Shown here in pieces: positions 1 through 10,699 of a stretch of 64,000 nucleotides of DNA. The DNA is from Saccharomycodes ludwigii (taxonomy: Eukaryota > Ascomycota > Saccharomycetes > Saccharomycodales > Saccharomycodaceae). Position 1 is the stretch's first letter. Every line of letters begins with the position of its first letter. The position numbers and the translations under genes were made by a program. The stretch is taken from positions 1,258,501 to 1,322,500 of the forward strand of contig NC_060202.1 in the NCBI RefSeq assembly GCF_020623625.1, read 5' to 3'. The notes beneath the pieces are model-generated. The model was not told the DNA's origin and did no database searches. It saw only the letters and a program-made list of their open reading frames with translations.

Positions 1-3000
1 CAATGTTAACAATAGTCCTAACGTGGCTACAACAACAGGTTTCATTAAAATAAAAAAAGAGTCACCCAAAATAACAACACCTACCGTTGTTTCTACCACA
101 AAAAGTTTCAATAAGGTAACCAAACAGCAAAACAAGAAAACTACTAGAAATACAACCAAAAAGATGAATGAGGAAAAATTAAAAAAATATGAAGAGTTGT
201 TTAATGCACTATTGCCTGGCTTGCCTTCTATCCAAAATTTAGATACCACCACATTTCTACAAGTTTACAAAAACTTTAAAAGACCTCAAGATAATGGACT
301 AGCTATCGCCATTCACCAATATGATATTTTGATTGGCGGAGACCGTGTTACTGCCAGCCCAAAACACCAACAGAAACAACGGACGGTAGATTCTGAAGAC
401 GCTGTTACTGGTGGGATAACCAACTCAGACAACACCGCAAGTAATTACAACAATAATGGTACGAGCTTGGATTTCCCATATAGAAATTATGCTAATCTCA
501 ATACTTTAATGTCCGAAGATTTGGTGCAAGTAGTATTACCTCCGAAAGACATTGCTATGTTTTTCATTAGACAAACTTGGCAGGATTGCTGTGTTTTATT
601 TAGGTTTTATCACAGACCAAGCTTTATTAGATGCTTTGACTTACTATATGCCACACCTCCAAATGAATATTCCGAGGAGTTGAAAAATTTTTTACCACTT
701 TGTTATTCAGTGATGGCAGTTGGTGCATTGTTTTCTAAAAACAATGGAAAAAAGTTGGAACATATTTCCAGAGATTTTGGTACTACAAAAGATTATCATA
801 AATTCCTACAAGACGAAGGTTACAAATATTTCATTGCCGCTAGGAAATTAATTGATTTAACCAACGCTAGAGATTTGTATTCCATTCAAACCATTGTTAT
901 GTTATTTATTTTTTTGCAGTGTTCTGCGAGAGTGTCTACATGCTATACATTTATTGGTGTTGCTATGAGAAGTGCATTGCGGGAAGGATTGCACAGGAAT
1001 ATTCCCTTGGGTACTCCCGGATTTACTCCATTAGAGATCGAAATGAGAAAGAGAATTTTTTTTTCAATTTATAAAATGGATGTGTATGTAAATACAATGC
1101 TAGGGTTACCAAGAACAATATCCCAGAGAGACTTTGATCAGACGTTACCATTGGAGCTAAATGATGATTACATCACCGAAGAAGGCATATACCCTGAGAG
1201 ACAAGGGAATGAGTTGTCATCAAGTGGTATAGCTAATCAACATACCAAGTTGATTATGATTTTAGACAACATCGTGGCTGGTTTATACCCAATTAAAAAG
1301 CCAAATAACTTGATTTCCCACAAATTTGTAACCAGACTAGAATTAGATTTAAGGGAATGGCTAAACCAATTGCCACCAGAATTAATTCCTGGGTTACAAG
1401 ATATACCAACAAGGTGTTATAAAGCCAATAGGCTATTACATTTAGCGTTCCTTCACGTTCAAATCGTGTTGTACAGACCATTTATTCATTATTTGTCGTA
1501 TAATCCATTAACCTGGCCGTCATCTCGGCCAAAGCCCGATCCACTATCCATCCAACGTGCCAAAAATTGTATTAGTGTTGCAAAAACCGTTATTGCATTA
1601 GCAGAAGATATGAATGGCTCCGATATGCTATCCGGTTCCTACTGGTTTAGTATATATACCATATTTTTTTCAGTGGCTGGTTTAATCTTTTATATACACG
1701 AAGTTGCTCCAACCACCGAGGAAAGCATGAAAGAATATGAAGAGATTGTGAAGCTAGCTAAAGTTGGGAAAAGAATATTGGATAGTTTGAAGGATTGCAG
1801 CATGGCAGCTTCTAGGACTTATAATGTGTTGAATTTATTATTTGAAAGCTTAAATAATAGGACTAGACAGTATGTGGAAAGGAATTTGAATGGTGGTCGT
1901 AACAATTTGAATAATGGTAGCACTAATGTTAATAACAACGCGGCTATGAATATATTAAGCAGTGAAACACCGACTCCAACTAATAAAAGGAATAATATCG
2001 CCACCTCTACTACTACCACCGCTACCGCTGCAACCGATACGAGCGACCCAATCACTGATAATAGCAATGCAACTAATAAAACCAGTATTTCTGGACTACA
2101 ACAATTGCAAGACCAAAGGTCATTATCGTCTACAATATTAAAAGCTATTAATCCCCAACCAGAGGGCTTTCAACAATCAATTGAGAATTATTATAACATT
2201 AATTGGGAAAACTTGGATGAATTGGTTACCTCAAGCATTAATGCCACTGTTGCTACATCTAATGGAAATATCAAGAGTGAAAATAATAATACTGATTCTA
2301 ATACTTTAGCTCATGCTGCTTTTCATAATAACAGCGACACCGCGAAGATTGCTGGTGGTACTAATAACGTAAACTCTTTTGGCTTCAATCCTGGTCCTTA
2401 TAACAAGACTGTTGGGAGCTCCACAAATCCGATTGCCCAATCAACAGATAATAACGTTAATGCTACCAATTCCAATATTTTTGCCATCAACTCTAGTATC
2501 AAGAATCCTAGGAACGTTTTATCAAATAGTGCAAAGTTTATTCCCTTAAGTGCTAGCAGTGGCCAATCGATTACTGGGGTTAGTACAAGAATCTCAAAAA
2601 GTGCAGGAACATCTTTATTGAATTTGGATATGAATGAAAACACACCTACCACATCACTAACTGCACCTGGAAGTTCCAATACTGGTGATATTAATTATGC
2701 TGATCCTCGTGGCAATTTTGTCGGAAAACGTAAACAAAATGCAAACAGAATTCAAGACGATAAGAAGAAAAAGAAAAAGAAGAGGAAAAGGAATGATACT
2801 AGAAACAACGGTCACAATATGGACAATGAAGTGAACACCAATGTTGCTACTATTAAAGATGATGATAGCAACAATAATACTGAGCTAAGTGCTGCCGCTA
2901 CTTTTACATCAAGTGATTCTGAAGAGGAAGAGGAAGGAGAAGAAAAGGAAAAGGAAAAGGAAAAAGAAGAAAAACAAGGAAAAGATCTACGGAAAGTAAA

Positions 3001-3298
3001 AGAGAATGACATATCTAACTTAAACTTTGATGATCAATTACTTAATACTACTTCTGCCACTGTCACTACAACAACTTCTGATATTACTAGCAAAAATAAT
3101 GATTCAGATACAAATAAAATAGTCACACCAATTTCTAAATCTATCCCTGCTTCTTCATCATATGTTCCTGGTGTGTTTGATCAATTGGATATGCAATTAT
3201 TTGGCAGGTTTTTACCACCATATATGTCTAGGGGCATGGATTCCGTACCAATTAACTCCGAAACCAATAATAAAAATAGTAAGAGGGACCTTAACTAA
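1..3298 (+). CDS. ASG1: Zinc-cluster transcription factor Asg1 (5' end outside window)
   Basis: The frame is open to the left edge, so about 1,099 residues of the C-terminal part are visible and the start is missing. Asg1 is a nuclear Zn2Cys6 activator involved in stress response and fatty-acid use. The Cys6 DNA-binding motif itself must lie left of the window. What is seen: a linker segment around EKLKKYEELFNALLPGLP, then a fungal_trans domain (roughly visible residues 170-560) with PPKDIAMFFIRQTW, CCVLFRFYHRPSFIRC, DEGYKYFIAARKLID and AMRSALREGLHR, all close to what I recall of S. cerevisiae Asg1. A long Asn/Ser/Thr-rich tail with Lys-rich and Glu-rich runs follows, ending in the conserved VFDQLDMQLFGRFLPPYM. 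In S. cerevisiae ASG1 (YIL130W) neighbours FKH1 as here, but divergently; here both read rightward. TBS1/HAL9 would be the nearest alternative but fit the neighbourhood less well. Confidence 0.88.
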   Translation, partial: NVNNSPNVATTTGFIKIKKESPKITTPTVVSTTKSFNKVTKQQNKKTTRNTTKKMNEEKLKKYEELFNALLPGLPSIQNLDTTTFLQVYKNFKRPQDNGLAIAIHQYDILIGGDRVTASPKHQQKQRTVDSEDAVTGGITNSDNTASNYNNNGTSLDFPYRNYANLNTLMSEDLVQVVLPPKDIAMFFIRQTWQDCCVLFRFYHRPSFIRCFDLLYATPPNEYSEELKNFLPLCYSVMAVGALFSKNNGKKLEHISRDFGTTKDYHKFLQDEGYKYFIAARKLIDLTNARDLYSIQTIVMLFIFLQCSARVSTCYTFIGVAMRSALREGLHRNIPLGTPGFTPLEIEMRKRIFFSIYKMDVYVNTMLGLPRTISQRDFDQTLPLELNDDYITEEGIYPERQGNELSSSGIANQHTKLIMILDNIVAGLYPIKKPNNLISHKFVTRLELDLREWLNQLPPELIPGLQDIPTRCYKANRLLHLAFLHVQIVLYRPFIHYLSYNPLTWPSSRPKPDPLSIQRAKNCISVAKTVIALAEDMNGSDMLSGSYWFSIYTIFFSVAGLIFYIHEVAPTTEESMKEYEEIVKLAKVGKRILDSLKDCSMAASRTYNVLNLLFESLNNRTRQYVERNLNGGRNNLNNGSTNVNNNAAMNILSSETPTPTNKRNNIATSTTTTATAATDTSDPITDNSNATNKTSISGLQQLQDQRSLSSTILKAINPQPEGFQQSIENYYNINWENLDELVTSSINATVATSNGNIKSENNNTDSNTLAHAAFHNNSDTAKIAGGTNNVNSFGFNPGPYNKTVGSSTNPIAQSTDNNVNATNSNIFAINSSIKNPRNVLSNSAKFIPLSASSGQSITGVSTRISKSAGTSLLNLDMNENTPTTSLTAPGSSNTGDINYADPRGNFVGKRKQNANRIQDDKKKKKKKRKRNDTRNNGHNMDNEVNTNVATIKDDDSNNNTELSAAATFTSSDSEEEEEGEEKEKEKEKEEKQGKDLRKVKENDISNLNFDDQLLNTTSATVTTTTSDITSKNNDSDTNKIVTPISKSIPASSSYVPGVFDQLDMQLFGRFLPPYMSRGMDSVPINSETNNKNSKRDLN

Positions 3299-4104
3299 AA
3301 TGGAACTTTGTAATTTGTATATAAGTAAATTAGTTATAATATGAAGTTAAATGACCACTTGTGATTTCACAATGAGCTTGATAATGTAGACCATATTGCT
3401 GAAGGGAGTGGGGCAATATTTATTTTAATTTATGGTTGTTTTACCACCTCATTTCATTTCGCCACTTTTTAAGCAAAAATAGAACAGAGAGCCTTCAACG
3501 CTAGCTAGAAAGAGGAGAATACCAATTTCCATAAATAGAGATGCTTACATAAAATTATTAGAGTAAGTGTGATTACGTTACATCCGTGCATTTCCAAGAT
3601 GGATTACATCGGTTGTAAAGTACAAAAAGAAAAAAAAAAAAAAGAATGGAAAATGTACATTATTTTATATATCATTCACTTTTTCATGGCAGGAAAAAAG
3701 CAATCGATTATTAATTATAAAATAATGAAAAAGGGATAAGCAAACAAAATTACTTACGAAAAAAAAAAAAAAAGAAAAAAAGAAAAAAAGAAAAAAAGAA
3801 AAAAAGAAAAAATTTTTTTTTTGTTTGTTTATGTATTTAAAATTTCTTTTAAAAAAAAAAAAAAAAAAACAAAACAAAACAAAACAAACAAATAAATAAA
3901 CATACAACAAATCAATTGTAAACAAATAAAGGCTTAGAACCCATCTATAATATATATATGTACACATATATATATATATATATTAATATATATTTATAAT
4001 CTTTGATTCCATATTAATATCTAGGAGGAAAAAAAAATAGAAAGTGATCGGCTTATTAAAAAAAAAAAAAAAAAAAAAAAGAAAAAGGAAAAGAAAAAAC
4101 AGTA
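3299..4104. other. Intergenic, ASG1 3' end to FKH
   Basis: This 0.8 kb stretch holds only A/T tracts, AAAAAG repeats (about 3761-3811) and a TA microsatellite (about 3948-3999). It should contain the ASG1 terminator and FKH promoter. I see no recognisable gene; the translated frames crossing it are Phe/Lys homopolymers. Confidence 0.7.
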
Positions 4105-7100
4105 ATGGATCCAGTATGTTTAAATAAAATAGTGTTCAGTTTTTAATATATATTATTAATAACATAAATTTTCTTTATTTACTAACAGTTATATCGTGAT
4201 TAACATATATCAAACCACTATCGTGATTTTGATTTTTTTTTTTTTTAACACTATTAATGTATTTTCTTTTTAGGACTTTATTGATAACGTTATATCTTTG
4301 CTAGATGTTCCACCCAAAGCAACAGTAGTTTCTCAAGAATATGCAAATACAAATAACTTTGCAAGAGAAGTCCAAGCATATGCCAAAATAGCAGGACGTG
4401 ATTGGACGTATTATGTTAAGACTTTAAAGGTAACAATAGGAAGAAATACATCTTCTGCATCATCTGGAATTGGTAATGAAGAAAGAAAAAATGACCCGGA
4501 GGACAATGTAGATATTGATTTGGGACCAGCTAAGGTAGTGTCTAGAAAGCATGCCAAAATCCAATACAACTTAAACAACGGTGCTTGGGAATTATTAGTT
4601 GACGGTAGAAATGGTGCTAAAGTTAATTTTACAAGAGTTCAAGCTGGTCCCAATAGCCCCTCTATCAAGTTATTTTCCGGAACAATTATTGATATAGGTG
4701 GTACTCAAATGATGTTTATATTACCTGACAGTGATCCTGTTTTAATGCCAAATGTTTTAAAACATCTTGAGCCAAAATTGCAACAGTTACATGAGCTAAG
4801 ACAAAAAAATTCAGTTAAAGGGTTCATTAGGATGTACAATAATGATAATTCCGCTATTTCTGTTCCCGGTGGTCCTATTCAACCTATTAATGCTGCTACA
4901 CCTACTTCTAATGCTACTAGAAATACTGGTGGCTATGTACTGCAACAAGACCAACATCAATACCCACAACAAGATCAGCAAGTTTTAGATAATGGATATC
5001 ATGGAATGATGGTTATGAATGGAAATAACACTAACATGCTACAGGCTCATTTTGAAGGGGGTACTATTGTAGATCCAGGGTTCCCCTCTACTGAATTGAA
5101 TTCTGATCTATCTCGCCCAGAGAACAAAAATGTTAAACCACCATTTTCTTATGCAACTATGATCACACAAGCTATTTTATCCACTCATGAAGGAGCGATG
5201 TCCTTAGCTGATATATATAATTTTATTGAGAACCATTATTCTTATTATAAGTATTCTAAAAGTGGTTGGCAAAATTCTATTAGGCACAATTTGTCATTGA
5301 ATAAAGCTTTTGAAAAAGTGAATCGTAGACCAGGCGAGCCAGGCAAAGGTATGAAGTGGAGAATTGCTGAAAATTTTCAAAAAGAATTTTTGGACAGATA
5401 TAGAGAGGGGAAAGTCTCTAAAATTAAAAGAGGCAGTAGTGTTGTTAGACAGTTACAATTGCAGTTATCCAGATATGGCACTATACCAATCCAAAGAGAA
5501 TATTCAGCGGGAAACAACCCTGAAGATAACAGTCATGGCATTAATAATAAGAAGGGCAATGATGAATCATCTAGGGTTAAAAAGAAAAGAAAAACCTCGA
5601 AGAAAAGCGCGGAGAAGGGTGCAGAGAAGGACAATGGCATGGCAATGAATGTGAAGACCGCCGTTAATACTACGCAACAATTTGTTGAAAATCAAAGCAC
5701 CATGAAAGACAACACCATCAACAATAATACAATGGGTTCTATAAGTACCGTTGATGGAAGCACACTTAGTCATCCCCAAATTTTGCAACAACAACAACAA
5801 CATATGATTAGTAATGAAAGTGTCCACAATCTACCACGTATCTCTTTACAACAACAATATCCATTAACCACACACAATACACAAAATTTTCCGTTCAATT
5901 CTGCTTCTAGGTTATTAGTTTCACCAATGCATCCTCAAAATTCTCAGACAGAGCTTCAACCGCAACCATTGCAACCACAAGCAAAGCTACAACAACAATC
6001 AGATGAACAACTTAATTATGCTTTAGGCTATGATTTTAATAGTCAACAACAATTAACGAATAATGTTGAGTCCAATAATAATAATAATAGTAATAATAAT
6101 AATGATAATAATAATAATAATAATAATAATAATAGTAATAATAATAATGATAATAATAATAATAATAATAATAATAATAGTAATAATAATAATAATGATA
6201 AGAATGATAATAATGATAAGAATAAGAATAATGATAGTCATAATAATAATAATATAAATAGTAATGAGAATAATAGTAGTAATGAGAATAATAACAGCAA
6301 TAACAACAATAACATTACGAGAATTGCCACAGAATCACCTATTCGTCCTTCAAATTCTGCCACACTGCCACCACCTTCATCACATTCTCATGTACATATT
6401 CAAACTGGTGGTACCAGTATTACACCTTCTGCAAATGATTCGTTATTGAGGTCACCAGGCGCTAAACATTTTTCAATATCAGCCGTGGAAGCATATACTC
6501 CAGAAAGAGGAAGCAATAAACTAATATCACTAAATAATAGCCATACTAGAAACACTAGTAATGCTAGCACAGCAAATGTTAACACCACTGACAAGAATAA
6601 TGTTCAAGGCATCATTAATAATAGTAATGATGTTAAAAATGGTCAGAAATCATCTTTAGATATAAATGGGAATCCGATGAATGTAAACAATAACAATATT
6701 GCTTTGCCACCATCAACGGAATTAATTGGTGGAAGTAGCCATATTACAAACGCCAACAACCATATTATATTGAAAAGTCCAGAGGGGTTGTTGAATACTG
6801 CTAAAGCTCCCGCTCAATCCTCACCGGGTGTTTGGAATTTATTGCAATTTAGTTCTTTAAATAATACGCCTGCCGATCATGCGCATAATTTGATTAACCA
6901 ACATTTACAGCAACATCAGCAGGAACATAACAAAAGTGATGATAATCTGCCTCATAGTACTATAGATGATACAAAGACCGCAGCTAACAATGATGATGTG
7001 GTGCTTCACAATCGCGAGAGTAATACTGAAAGTGACAATAAAAATAACAATAGTGCCAATGTTAAAAACAGCAACAACAATCACGTAGAAATGAATGCTC

Positions 7101-7309
7101 AGAAAAAAGATGTAGCACAAGAAGAGAAAGAAGCTGATGATGATGATGATGATGATGAAGGTGTCGTGAATTTGGGTTCCTCCCCTTTGAAGAAAAAGGG
7201 TCTTGATGCCGATGGTATTACCAATAGTAATGGAGGAAATGGGAAAATGAATAAGACGCAGTTAATGTTAGATCATGATTCTGTAAAGATTAATGTGATA
7301 AAAGAATAG
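4105..7309 (+). CDS. FKH1/FKH2: Forkhead transcription factor Fkh1/Fkh2 (two exons)
   Basis: Nuclear forkhead factor driving G2/M (CLB2-cluster) genes, with Mcm1 in the Fkh2 case. Exon 1 is 4105-4113 (ATGGATCCA, encoding MDP). GTATGT follows, then TACTAAC at 4180-4186 and an acceptor TAG at 4271-4273. Exon 2, 4274-7309, opens in frame with DFIDNVISLLDVPPKATV, giving about 1,014 aa. An FHA domain lies at roughly residues 45-145 (TIGRNT, VSRKHAKIQYN, DGRNGAKVN). The forkhead DNA-binding domain at roughly 290-380 starts KPPFSYATMI and has WQNSIRHNLSLNKAFEKV. The tail has poly-Asn, Gln-rich and acidic stretches plus S/T-P sites such as SPGVWNLLQF and SSPLKKKG. The long C-terminal extension resembles Fkh2 more than Fkh1. 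Synteny on both sides suggests the single pre-duplication gene. There is no in-frame ATG in exon 2 upstream of the FHA domain, which supports the tiny first exon. Confidence 0.93.
4114..4273 (+). other. Spliceosomal intron of FKH (160 nt)
   Basis: The donor GTATGT is at 4114-4119, the branch site TACTAAC at 4180-4186 and the acceptor TAG at 4271-4273, preceded by a T-rich tract. The AG directly after the branch site is too close to serve as acceptor. Joining CCA to GAC keeps the frame and supplies the only good start codon. Confidence 0.88.
6074..6310 (+). repeat. AAT trinucleotide repeat coding poly-Asn in FKH
   Basis: About 230 bp of AAT with regular AGT, GAT and AAG interruptions encodes an Asn-rich run in the Fkh tail. 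Blocks of roughly 40 bp (AGT, AAT runs, GAT, AAT runs) repeat two to three times, suggesting slippage plus unequal exchange of a longer unit. Confidence 0.9.
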
Positions 7310-7395
7310 ATATTATACTTATTTTAGTATTTATTGGCTTTAATTATCACATTTTGTTGTAACTTTTTTTTTTTTTTATTTTTTTACATTTTTTT

Positions 7396-7438
<43 letters not shown>

Positions 7439-7813
7439 TGGCTTTTTAAATTCAATATACTGCTATTTTTCTTTTCAACTTTTTCTTGCGTTTAGCATAT
7501 TTTGCGTTTGTGATTGATCTAAGTTTTATATAGTTTCAATTCTGCTAATATTAGAATAACGGTGTTTAATAGACTTATTGTTTATGTGCTAGTCTCAATC
7601 ATTTAGAAACTTTGATATGCTTTTAATGATAAACCGGCTCTGTTTTAATATGATCTCATTTCTAGAAATTCCCGATAAAAATAGGAAAGTCCAAACTGAC
7701 ACGTACTAAATAAATAAAAAAAAATAAAAAAAAAATAAAAGTTATTCATTTATCGTAATATTTTTCTAGGTCTTTATAGTAAACAAGTGTACTAAGGACA
7801 ATAATCTACTCAT
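7310..7813. other. Intergenic, FKH to CSM2
   Basis: 0.5 kb containing an almost pure T tract of about 45 nt ending near 7435, just after FKH. The remainder is the CSM2 promoter. No gene or known motif was recognised. Confidence 0.7.
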
Positions 7814-8554
7814 ATGGAAAAGACTATGAATGTGCTGGAGTCAGATAAATGCAATGCTAAAAAAACCATAGAAAAGGAACAACTAAATTTTAATAGGATA
7901 AAATATTTAAATTTATGTAAAACTAGAAATTTGAACCAAAAAATTGTGGAAGTGTGTTTGCCAAGTTTTTTTGGTGATACAGAAGAGCTGCATGCTGACA
8001 ATTATCCCAACTTTATGATTTACTATATCAATTGTATGCATCCATTTCCATTGTCGCAATTCCAAAGAAAAATTGAGCAAGATAACCAAAATAATGATAC
8101 CAATTTTAATAGCAATATGAAGAAAATTTTTGATAACATTTCTGTGATTGATTGTTTTAACTTGGACGATTTCTCAACGGTTATTTTAAAGCTTATTCAA
8201 TCTATCAAGATTAAGAAATTACAAGACGAAAAGAAACAACAACAACTTCATAGACAGGGAGAAAAGAATGACCACGAAATAATAAAATTATTAATCGTGG
8301 TTACAGGGTTAGATATTATGTGGGATACCTATAATATACATGGTGGAGTTGAATCAAAAAGCAGATTGAACACCATATTGTTAAGAATACGATCTTTGAG
8401 AACCTTTGATGCTGATTTTGATATTAAGACGATTTTAATTTTCCCGCATCATTTTGATGATGGCAAAGTTAGTGATGTTTTGGCGGTGAAAAGGAGGAAT
8501 AGATTTATTCTTTCAAATTACGTGGCTCGGTATTATGCAGATGCCCTAGTTTAG
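7814..8554 (+). CDS. CSM2: Shu complex subunit Csm2
   Basis: Csm2 pairs with Psy3 in the Shu complex (Csm2-Psy3-Shu1-Shu2), a Rad51 mediator used in error-free lesion bypass and meiotic recombination. The family diverges fast and has a RecA-like fold without a Walker motif. The 246 aa protein compares with about 213 in S. cerevisiae. Recognisable matches to what I recall of that protein are FPLSQFQRKIE, the segment NLDDFSTVILKLIQSI, the hydrophobic strand LLIVVTGLDIMWDTYN, and the helix NTILLRIRSLRTF. Position between FKH and RPL16, same strand, is exactly that of YIL132C. The start is the first ATG of the frame; a second Met at codon 5 is also possible. Similarity alone would be weak, so the call rests on synteny plus these motifs. 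Confidence 0.85.
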   Translation: MEKTMNVLESDKCNAKKTIEKEQLNFNRIKYLNLCKTRNLNQKIVEVCLPSFFGDTEELHADNYPNFMIYYINCMHPFPLSQFQRKIEQDNQNNDTNFNSNMKKIFDNISVIDCFNLDDFSTVILKLIQSIKIKKLQDEKKQQQLHRQGEKNDHEIIKLLIVVTGLDIMWDTYNIHGGVESKSRLNTILLRIRSLRTFDADFDIKTILIFPHHFDDGKVSDVLAVKRRNRFILSNYVARYYADALV

Positions 8555-9018
8555 GGTATATATATTAAAAACACGTTGTATATTTGTGACATTGAATTGT
8601 GTGTTAACACCTGTACAACAGTATGCAATATTTAATCTTTCCTTTTTTAATTTATTTTTTATTTTTTCCTTTTTCTTTTTTCTTTTTATTCTATGATATT
8701 TTTACGTGGTCCATTTTTATTAAAAGCCTACAAGGGGAAAAAAAAAATGGGTCTTATTTCTTGTTGATGTTTTTTTATGTTTCTGGTAAGTAGTTCAAAC
8801 ACACGTCTTTTTGTCTCTCTAAGTTGTTTTCCCTCAAACAATTTACTCTGGTTCAGACTTTTTCTTTTTTCTTTACGTTCAACTTTAAATCTTATACGTA
8901 GATCATATAAATTTGCCTGTAAATAATTTTTTTTTTTTTCTTTAAGCTACATTTTTTTCTTTCAAACAAAATTTATTGTGCAAGAAACATTAAAATTTTT
9001 TTTTATTTTTTCCATTTT

Positions 9019-9052
<34 letters not shown>

Positions 9053-9284
9053 TTCTGAATTGTCAGTTAATTTGTTTGCTATTATCACCATTATTATTGT
9101 TGTCAGTGCATAGTTTTTTTTTCTTGTAAATATCATCATTGGAATTATTAAAAAACGTATCTTAATTATTAGGTTTTTTAATCTTACTGTCAACTAATAT
9201 AGGTGTATTTCCATTAACAAAAGCTTTCAGTTTTGTAAATAAAAAAAAAAACCAAATATCTATAGATAGAAACATAGGCTAAAG
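8555..9284. other. Intergenic, CSM2 to RPL16 promoter
   Basis: 0.73 kb, T-rich, with T tracts near 8930-8940 and 9023-9051 that would exclude nucleosomes upstream of RPL16, as is usual for ribosomal protein genes. I could not identify a clear Rap1 site. No gene seen. Confidence 0.6.
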
Positions 9285-10699
9285 ATGTCCACATTCGAAC
9301 CAGTTGTTGTTATTGACGGTATGTTTAATATTATTATAACATTGAAAAAATGCGACTAATCAATTATAGTAGTTGAGACAAAACAGTAACCAAAATAAAG
9401 CGTTACATGGAAGTATTATTATTTGAATGCTTAGCGCACCATATGGTTTGAAAAATAGTATTTTATAACAATTCCGAAGGGTGAAGTAGATATCAAACTC
9501 CCTTATTTGATACGTTTGGATGAAGTTAAAGTTTATATATATATATTTTTTTACTGGAATGTGTTTATGCAATCCTGGCTACTATAGCAAAATACACTTT
9601 GCACCTTTTATTTTGATCGATTAATAATATTGCACTGAATAGTTTATGAAAATTTTATTTATTTTTTCTCATATAGGGGGAGGGTGAATCATATTAAGCA
9701 ATTTAATTTCTGCAAACAATATACATAACTTGATTGAGCTGAGGATTACATTTTATTTTTTTGGAAAATTTTTCGTTTAGAAATTGAAAATAGGAAACTT
9801 TGGTTAGTTATTTGACTGTATTTTGACCTTAACATGGAGCGAACTTATATATATACATGTCTGGAGTGAATTTCATTTTTTCTTCTTTTTTTTTCAATAC
9901 AAAAAGGTGCAAGCAAGGGATCGAATATATTTATATATATATATGTGAATACTTCCTTACTGATTTCCTGTCTCTCGAAAATAAATTTAGTTTTTTTATT
10001 TTCAGATGATTGTTTTACTAACAGTTTTTTGATATTATTATTTTTTTTTTGATGTGAGTGCCGTATGATATATGTGCATTTCATATTTTAAAATAATGGA
10101 ATAATATTTTTTTGTTTTTTTTTTTTTTAGGTAAGGGTCATTTATTAGGTCGTTTGGCTTCCACTGTTGCTAAGCAATTGTTGAACGGTCAAAAAATTGT
10201 TGTCGTTAGAGCTGAAGCTTTAAACGTTTCTGGTGAATTATTCAGAAACAAATTAAAGTACCATGACTATTTGAGAAAAGCTACTGCCTTCAACAAGACC
10301 CGTGGTCCATTCCATTTCAGAGCACCATCTAGAATTTTCTACAAGACTGTTCGTGGTATGGTTTCTCACAAGACTGCTCGTGGTAAGGCTGCTTTGGAAA
10401 GATTAAAGGTTTTTGAAGGTGTTCCACCACCATATGACAAGAAGAAGAGAGTTGTCGTTCCACAAGCCTTGAGAATCTTGAGATTGAAACAAGGTAGAAA
10501 GTACACTACTTTAGGTAAGTTGGCTACTACTGTCGGTTGGAAATACGAAAATGTTGTTTCTAAATTGGAAGACAAGAGAAGAGTTAGAGCCGCTGAATAC
10601 TATGCCAAGAAGAAGGCTTACAACAAGAAGGTTGAAGATGCTAAGGCTGCTACTGCTGAATCTGAAGTTGCTACCAAATTGGCTGCCTTGGGTTATTAA
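9285..10699 (+). CDS. RPL16: 60S ribosomal protein uL13 (Rpl16), two exons
   Basis: Large-subunit ribosomal protein uL13. Exon 1, 9285-9318, encodes [11 protein letters not shown] plus the first base of Gly. Exon 2, 10131-10699, continues [20 protein letters not shown]. The spliced product is 200 aa against 199 in S. cerevisiae, with the typical [27 protein letters not shown] region. The reading frame uses the restricted codon set of highly expressed yeast genes (GGT, GCT, AAG, AGA), unlike its neighbours. Two copies, RPL16A next to CSM2 and RPL16B next to TOM7, exist in S. cerevisiae. The single gene here lies between CSM2 and FLX1/TOM7 and so represents both. Confidence 0.97.
9319..10130 (+). 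other. RPL16 intron (812 nt)
   Basis: The donor GTATGT is at 9319-9324, the branch site TACTAAC at 10016-10022 and the acceptor TAG at 10128-10130 after a 3' T tract. The intron interrupts the Gly codon after [11 protein letters not shown], the position I recall for the RPL16 intron. I looked for C/D snoRNA boxes and found no convincing pair. Confidence 0.93.

Noticed and set aside
3665-3967. 100-codon minus-strand ORF before FKH
   Set aside because: Translation is dominated by Phe/Tyr/Lys from A/T tracts and a TA microsatellite, with no conserved segment.
6053-6257. Ile-rich ORFs on both strands inside FKH
   Set aside because: Frame shadows of the AAT repeat.
4298-7309. FKH starting at codon LLDVPPKA
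   Set aside because: That codon is TTG. The tiny spliced exon at 4105 supplies an ATG with perfect intron signals.
9845-10084. 79-codon minus-strand ORF in the RPL16 intron
   Set aside because: Lies wholly in the intron, Lys/Ile-rich, no recognisable feature.
9319-10130. C/D snoRNA in the RPL16 intron
   Set aside because: CTGA strings exist (9633, 9738, 9957) but no RTGATGA partner at suitable distance, and no terminal stem.
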